From Lachnospiraceae bacterium (GTDB lineage Bacteria > Bacillota > Clostridia > Lachnospirales > Lachnospiraceae), in contig CAAGRP010000326.1 in NCBI GenBank assembly GCA_900772685.1, forward strand, positions 1 to 16,224: 16,224 bases of DNA, written 5' to 3'. Of the stretch, positions 14,917 to 16,224 are shown piece after piece. The notes under the pieces were generated by a model. That model saw only the letters and a list, made by a program, of their open reading frames with translations, made no database searches and was not told the DNA's origin. Both the position numbers and the translations under genes were made by a program. Each line of letters begins with the position of its first letter. Position 1 is the stretch's first letter.

Positions 14917-15969
14917 CTATTGTTTTTTATCTTTGTCCTTAAAGATCAAATCCAATTGATTTTGAAGAGTCTTAAGATTATCTACTACGTTTTCATAATC
15001 CATTCTCTTAGGTCCTATAATACCTATCGTTCCTCTTAAGCCCTGACCAAGGTCGTAGCTGGCGGTAACAACGGAACAATCCTTCATATTTGACATCGGG
15101 GATTCCTGTCCGATGTATACCTGGATGCTGTTCCCATTTTCATCCACTTCTTCGGATGTATTTTCCATAAGGAGCTCGGCGAGTTCGTTTTTCTCTTCAA
15201 ATATAGATATAAGCTCGCTTGCCTTGCTGGAATCCGAAAGCTCCGGATATCTGAAGATGTTGTTGGCTCCGCTTGTATATACGGGCATCTCTTCATGATC
15301 GGTCTGTATCGTATCCGCAACCGCATCCACAACAGAGCTTATTACCTGGCTGTGTATACCTGCCTGCTGCTTCATAAGGCTTATCATGTCGAGATTGATC
15401 TCGCCTATCGTCTTACCGTTCATCTGCGTATTGAGCAGAAGATTGAGCTTTAAGAGTGATTCTTCATCTATAGGTTCATCTATATCTATGATCTTGTTTT
15501 TTACAAGATTGCCTTCCGCAACGACTACAGCCAGCAGCTGGAGTTCGTTTACTCTTGAAAGCTGTATAAACCTTAGCCTTGCCTGATGATAAGCAGGTCC
15601 GGTGATCATCGTCGCATAGTTTGTATTGCTTGCGAGCACCTTTACGACCTGTTTGAGCATCTTTTCGAGCTTGTCGGTCTTTTTTATCATCATTTCTTTC
15701 ATGTCGGCAACTTCCTGATCTTTTGATTTGATCAGTTCGTCAACATAAAGCCTGTACCCTTTATCCGACGGAATACGTCCTGCCGATGTGTGCGGCTGGA
15801 TGATGTATCCCATCTCTTCAAGGTCTGACATCTCGTTTCTGATCGTTGCCGAGCTTAAATTAAGATCTGTATATTTTGAAATAGTTCTTGAGCCAACCGG
15901 TTCTCCGGTCTCGAGGTATGTCTGAATGATTGCTGTTAAAATCGTTCTTTTTCTACCGTCAAGTTCCAC
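14917..15969 (-). CDS. hrcA: Heat-inducible transcription repressor HrcA
   Basis: Represses class I heat-shock genes by binding CIRCE. From the GTG at 15969 the protein has 350 residues, the usual HrcA size. It begins VELDGRKRTILTAII, then a winged-helix domain with SSATIRNEMSDLEEMGY and the HrcA-specific HTSAGRIPSDKGYRLYVDEL, followed by the GAF-like/dimerisation domain and a C-terminal IGIIGPKRMDYENVV. GTG 15969 was chosen because AAAGGAGG lies ten bases upstream and the family start is at this residue. A longer frame to 16005 would begin inside the CIRCE operator. Placed first after the operator, it should repress its own operon. Confidence 0.97.
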   Translation of the reverse strand: MELDGRKRTILTAIIQTYLETGEPVGSRTISKYTDLNLSSATIRNEMSDLEEMGYIIQPHTSAGRIPSDKGYRLYVDELIKSKDQEVADMKEMMIKKTDKLEKMLKQVVKVLASNTNYATMITGPAYHQARLRFIQLSRVNELQLLAVVVAEGNLVKNKIIDIDEPIDEESLLKLNLLLNTQMNGKTIGEINLDMISLMKQQAGIHSQVISSVVDAVADTIQTDHEEMPVYTSGANNIFRYPELSDSSKASELISIFEEKNELAELLMENTSEEVDENGNSIQVYIGQESPMSNMKDCSVVTASYDLGQGLRGTIGIIGPKRMDYENVVDNLKTLQNQLDLIFKDKDKKQ

Positions 15970-15998
15970 GTTTCTCAGTCCTCCTTTAAGCTTCTCTG

Positions 15999-16025
15999 TT
16001 AGCACTCAAATGATTGGAGTGCTAA
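15999..16025. promoter_or_regulatory. CIRCE operator (HrcA binding site)
   Basis: Perfect inverted repeat TTAGCACTC - 9 nt - GAGTGCTAA, identical to the CIRCE consensus and extended by one more base pair on each side (15998/16026). It lies between the predicted promoter and hrcA, about 30 nt before the start codon, where bound HrcA would block transcription of hrcA-grpE-dnaK-dnaJ and whatever is co-transcribed behind them. Confidence 0.98.
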
Positions 16026-16037
16026 CATCTAAGTATT

Positions 16038-16066
16038 AATGTAGCACCGGCTTTGCAATTTGTCAA
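16038..16066 (-). promoter_or_regulatory. Sigma-A promoter of the hrcA-led heat-shock operon
   Basis: On the minus strand a perfect -35 TTGACA (16061-16066) is followed after exactly 17 bases by TACATT (16038-16043), four of six at the -10. Predicted transcription starts near 16030, just before CIRCE, the standard arrangement for class I heat-shock operons. No other promoter of this quality was seen within the run down to thiI. Confidence 0.85.
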
Positions 16067-16093
16067 CAAATATTTTCCCTGAAATTTGTAAAT

Positions 16094-16224
16094 TTATATC
16101 TTAATTATTTGTTGAGTCCGGGAGGTAAATTCATCAGGTGCAGGCTTGCGGAGATTACCATGATAACCATACTTCTCACCATTCACAAACTGTTGTTCAA
16201 AATCCAACTCCCACATCGGATGCC
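16094..16224 (-). CDS. C-terminal 43 residues of an unrecognised protein, cut by the window edge
   Basis: On the minus strand an open frame enters from the right edge and stops at TAA 16094-16096. The visible end is polar and aromatic-rich (it includes MWELDFEQQFVNGEKYGYHG and later RKPAPDEFTSRTQQIIKI). It does not resemble the HemW or LepA C-termini often found upstream of hrcA. Another frame of the same stretch is also partly open, so coding status is not certain. No terminator hairpin lies between its stop and the hrcA promoter. I do not recognise the family. Confidence 0.4.
   Translation of the reverse strand, partial: HPMWELDFEQQFVNGEKYGYHGNLRKPAPDEFTSRTQQIIKI

Noticed and set aside
14301..14942. 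Long plus-strand open frame opposite grpE
   Set aside because: It is antisense to a clear grpE. Its composition (long runs of Phe/Leu/Ile) is what the reverse of Glu/Lys-rich coding gives, and it has no ribosome site or recognisable domain.
15970..16005. Longer hrcA start at GTG 16005
   Set aside because: It would begin inside the CIRCE repeat and upstream of the AAAGGAGG ribosome site. The family N-terminus fits the GTG at 15969.
1..16224. An undescribed multi-gene defence, mobile or biosynthetic system
   Set aside because: Every full-length gene except the DUF1292 protein, the HPr-like protein and the short MltG-like protein belongs to a well-known housekeeping family in a common Firmicute order. 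I saw no integrase, transposase, toxin-antitoxin pair, CRISPR repeats or clustered unknown genes.

Overview
The window looks like a chromosomal housekeeping segment from a low-to-mid G+C Firmicute, most likely a Lachnospiraceae-type Clostridia. Supporting signs are hrcA-grpE-dnaK-dnaJ followed directly by prmA and rsmE, a DnaK with the Gram-positive-type short nucleotide-binding domain, an ireB-ruvX-DUF1292 block, RNase J, and a trmR-trhP pair. The assignment rests on gene content and order recognised by eye; no database search was possible. Nearly everything is on the minus strand. The only plus-strand gene is a small HPr-like gene near 6.7 kb.

Right half, read right to left. A partial unknown gene ends at 16094. 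A sigma-A-type promoter and a perfect CIRCE operator (15999-16025) then drive hrcA, grpE, dnaK, dnaJ, prmA (L11 methyltransferase), rsmE (16S rRNA m3U1498 methyltransferase), a cysteine desulfurase and thiI. Intergenic gaps are 3-100 nt. The largest one (dnaK-dnaJ) holds a strong hairpin with no U-tract. The operon ends at a bidirectional hairpin terminator (6989-7014) shared with the convergent HPr-like gene. The cysteine desulfurase/ThiI pair can supply the sulfur for 4-thiouridine in tRNA.

Left half, read right to left. Divergently from the HPr-like gene runs mtaB (ms2t6A37 tRNA methylthiotransferase). It is followed by ireB, ruvX, a DUF1292 gene, RNase J, a short membrane-anchored MltG-like protein without the catalytic domain, trmR and trhP. 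The last two are the methyltransferase and U32-family hydroxylation protein of the 5-methoxyuridine-34 tRNA pathway. From ireB onward the genes are tightly packed or overlapping and probably co-transcribed.

The two window edges are the irregular parts. At the left edge, the start of a GntR-type helix-turn-helix gene breaks off and is followed, in another frame, by a piece of a ROK-family protein. This is either a decayed or rearranged regulator gene or an assembly artefact. At the right edge there is an unrecognised C-terminus.

There is no gene-free stretch longer than about 130 nt. I saw no tRNA, rRNA, CRISPR array, insertion sequence or prophage. I found no convincing undescribed multi-gene system. 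The best leads are the Crh-like HPr lacking the phosphorylatable histidine, the broken GntR/ROK locus, the catalytic-domain-less MltG-like protein and the dnaK-dnaJ hairpin.
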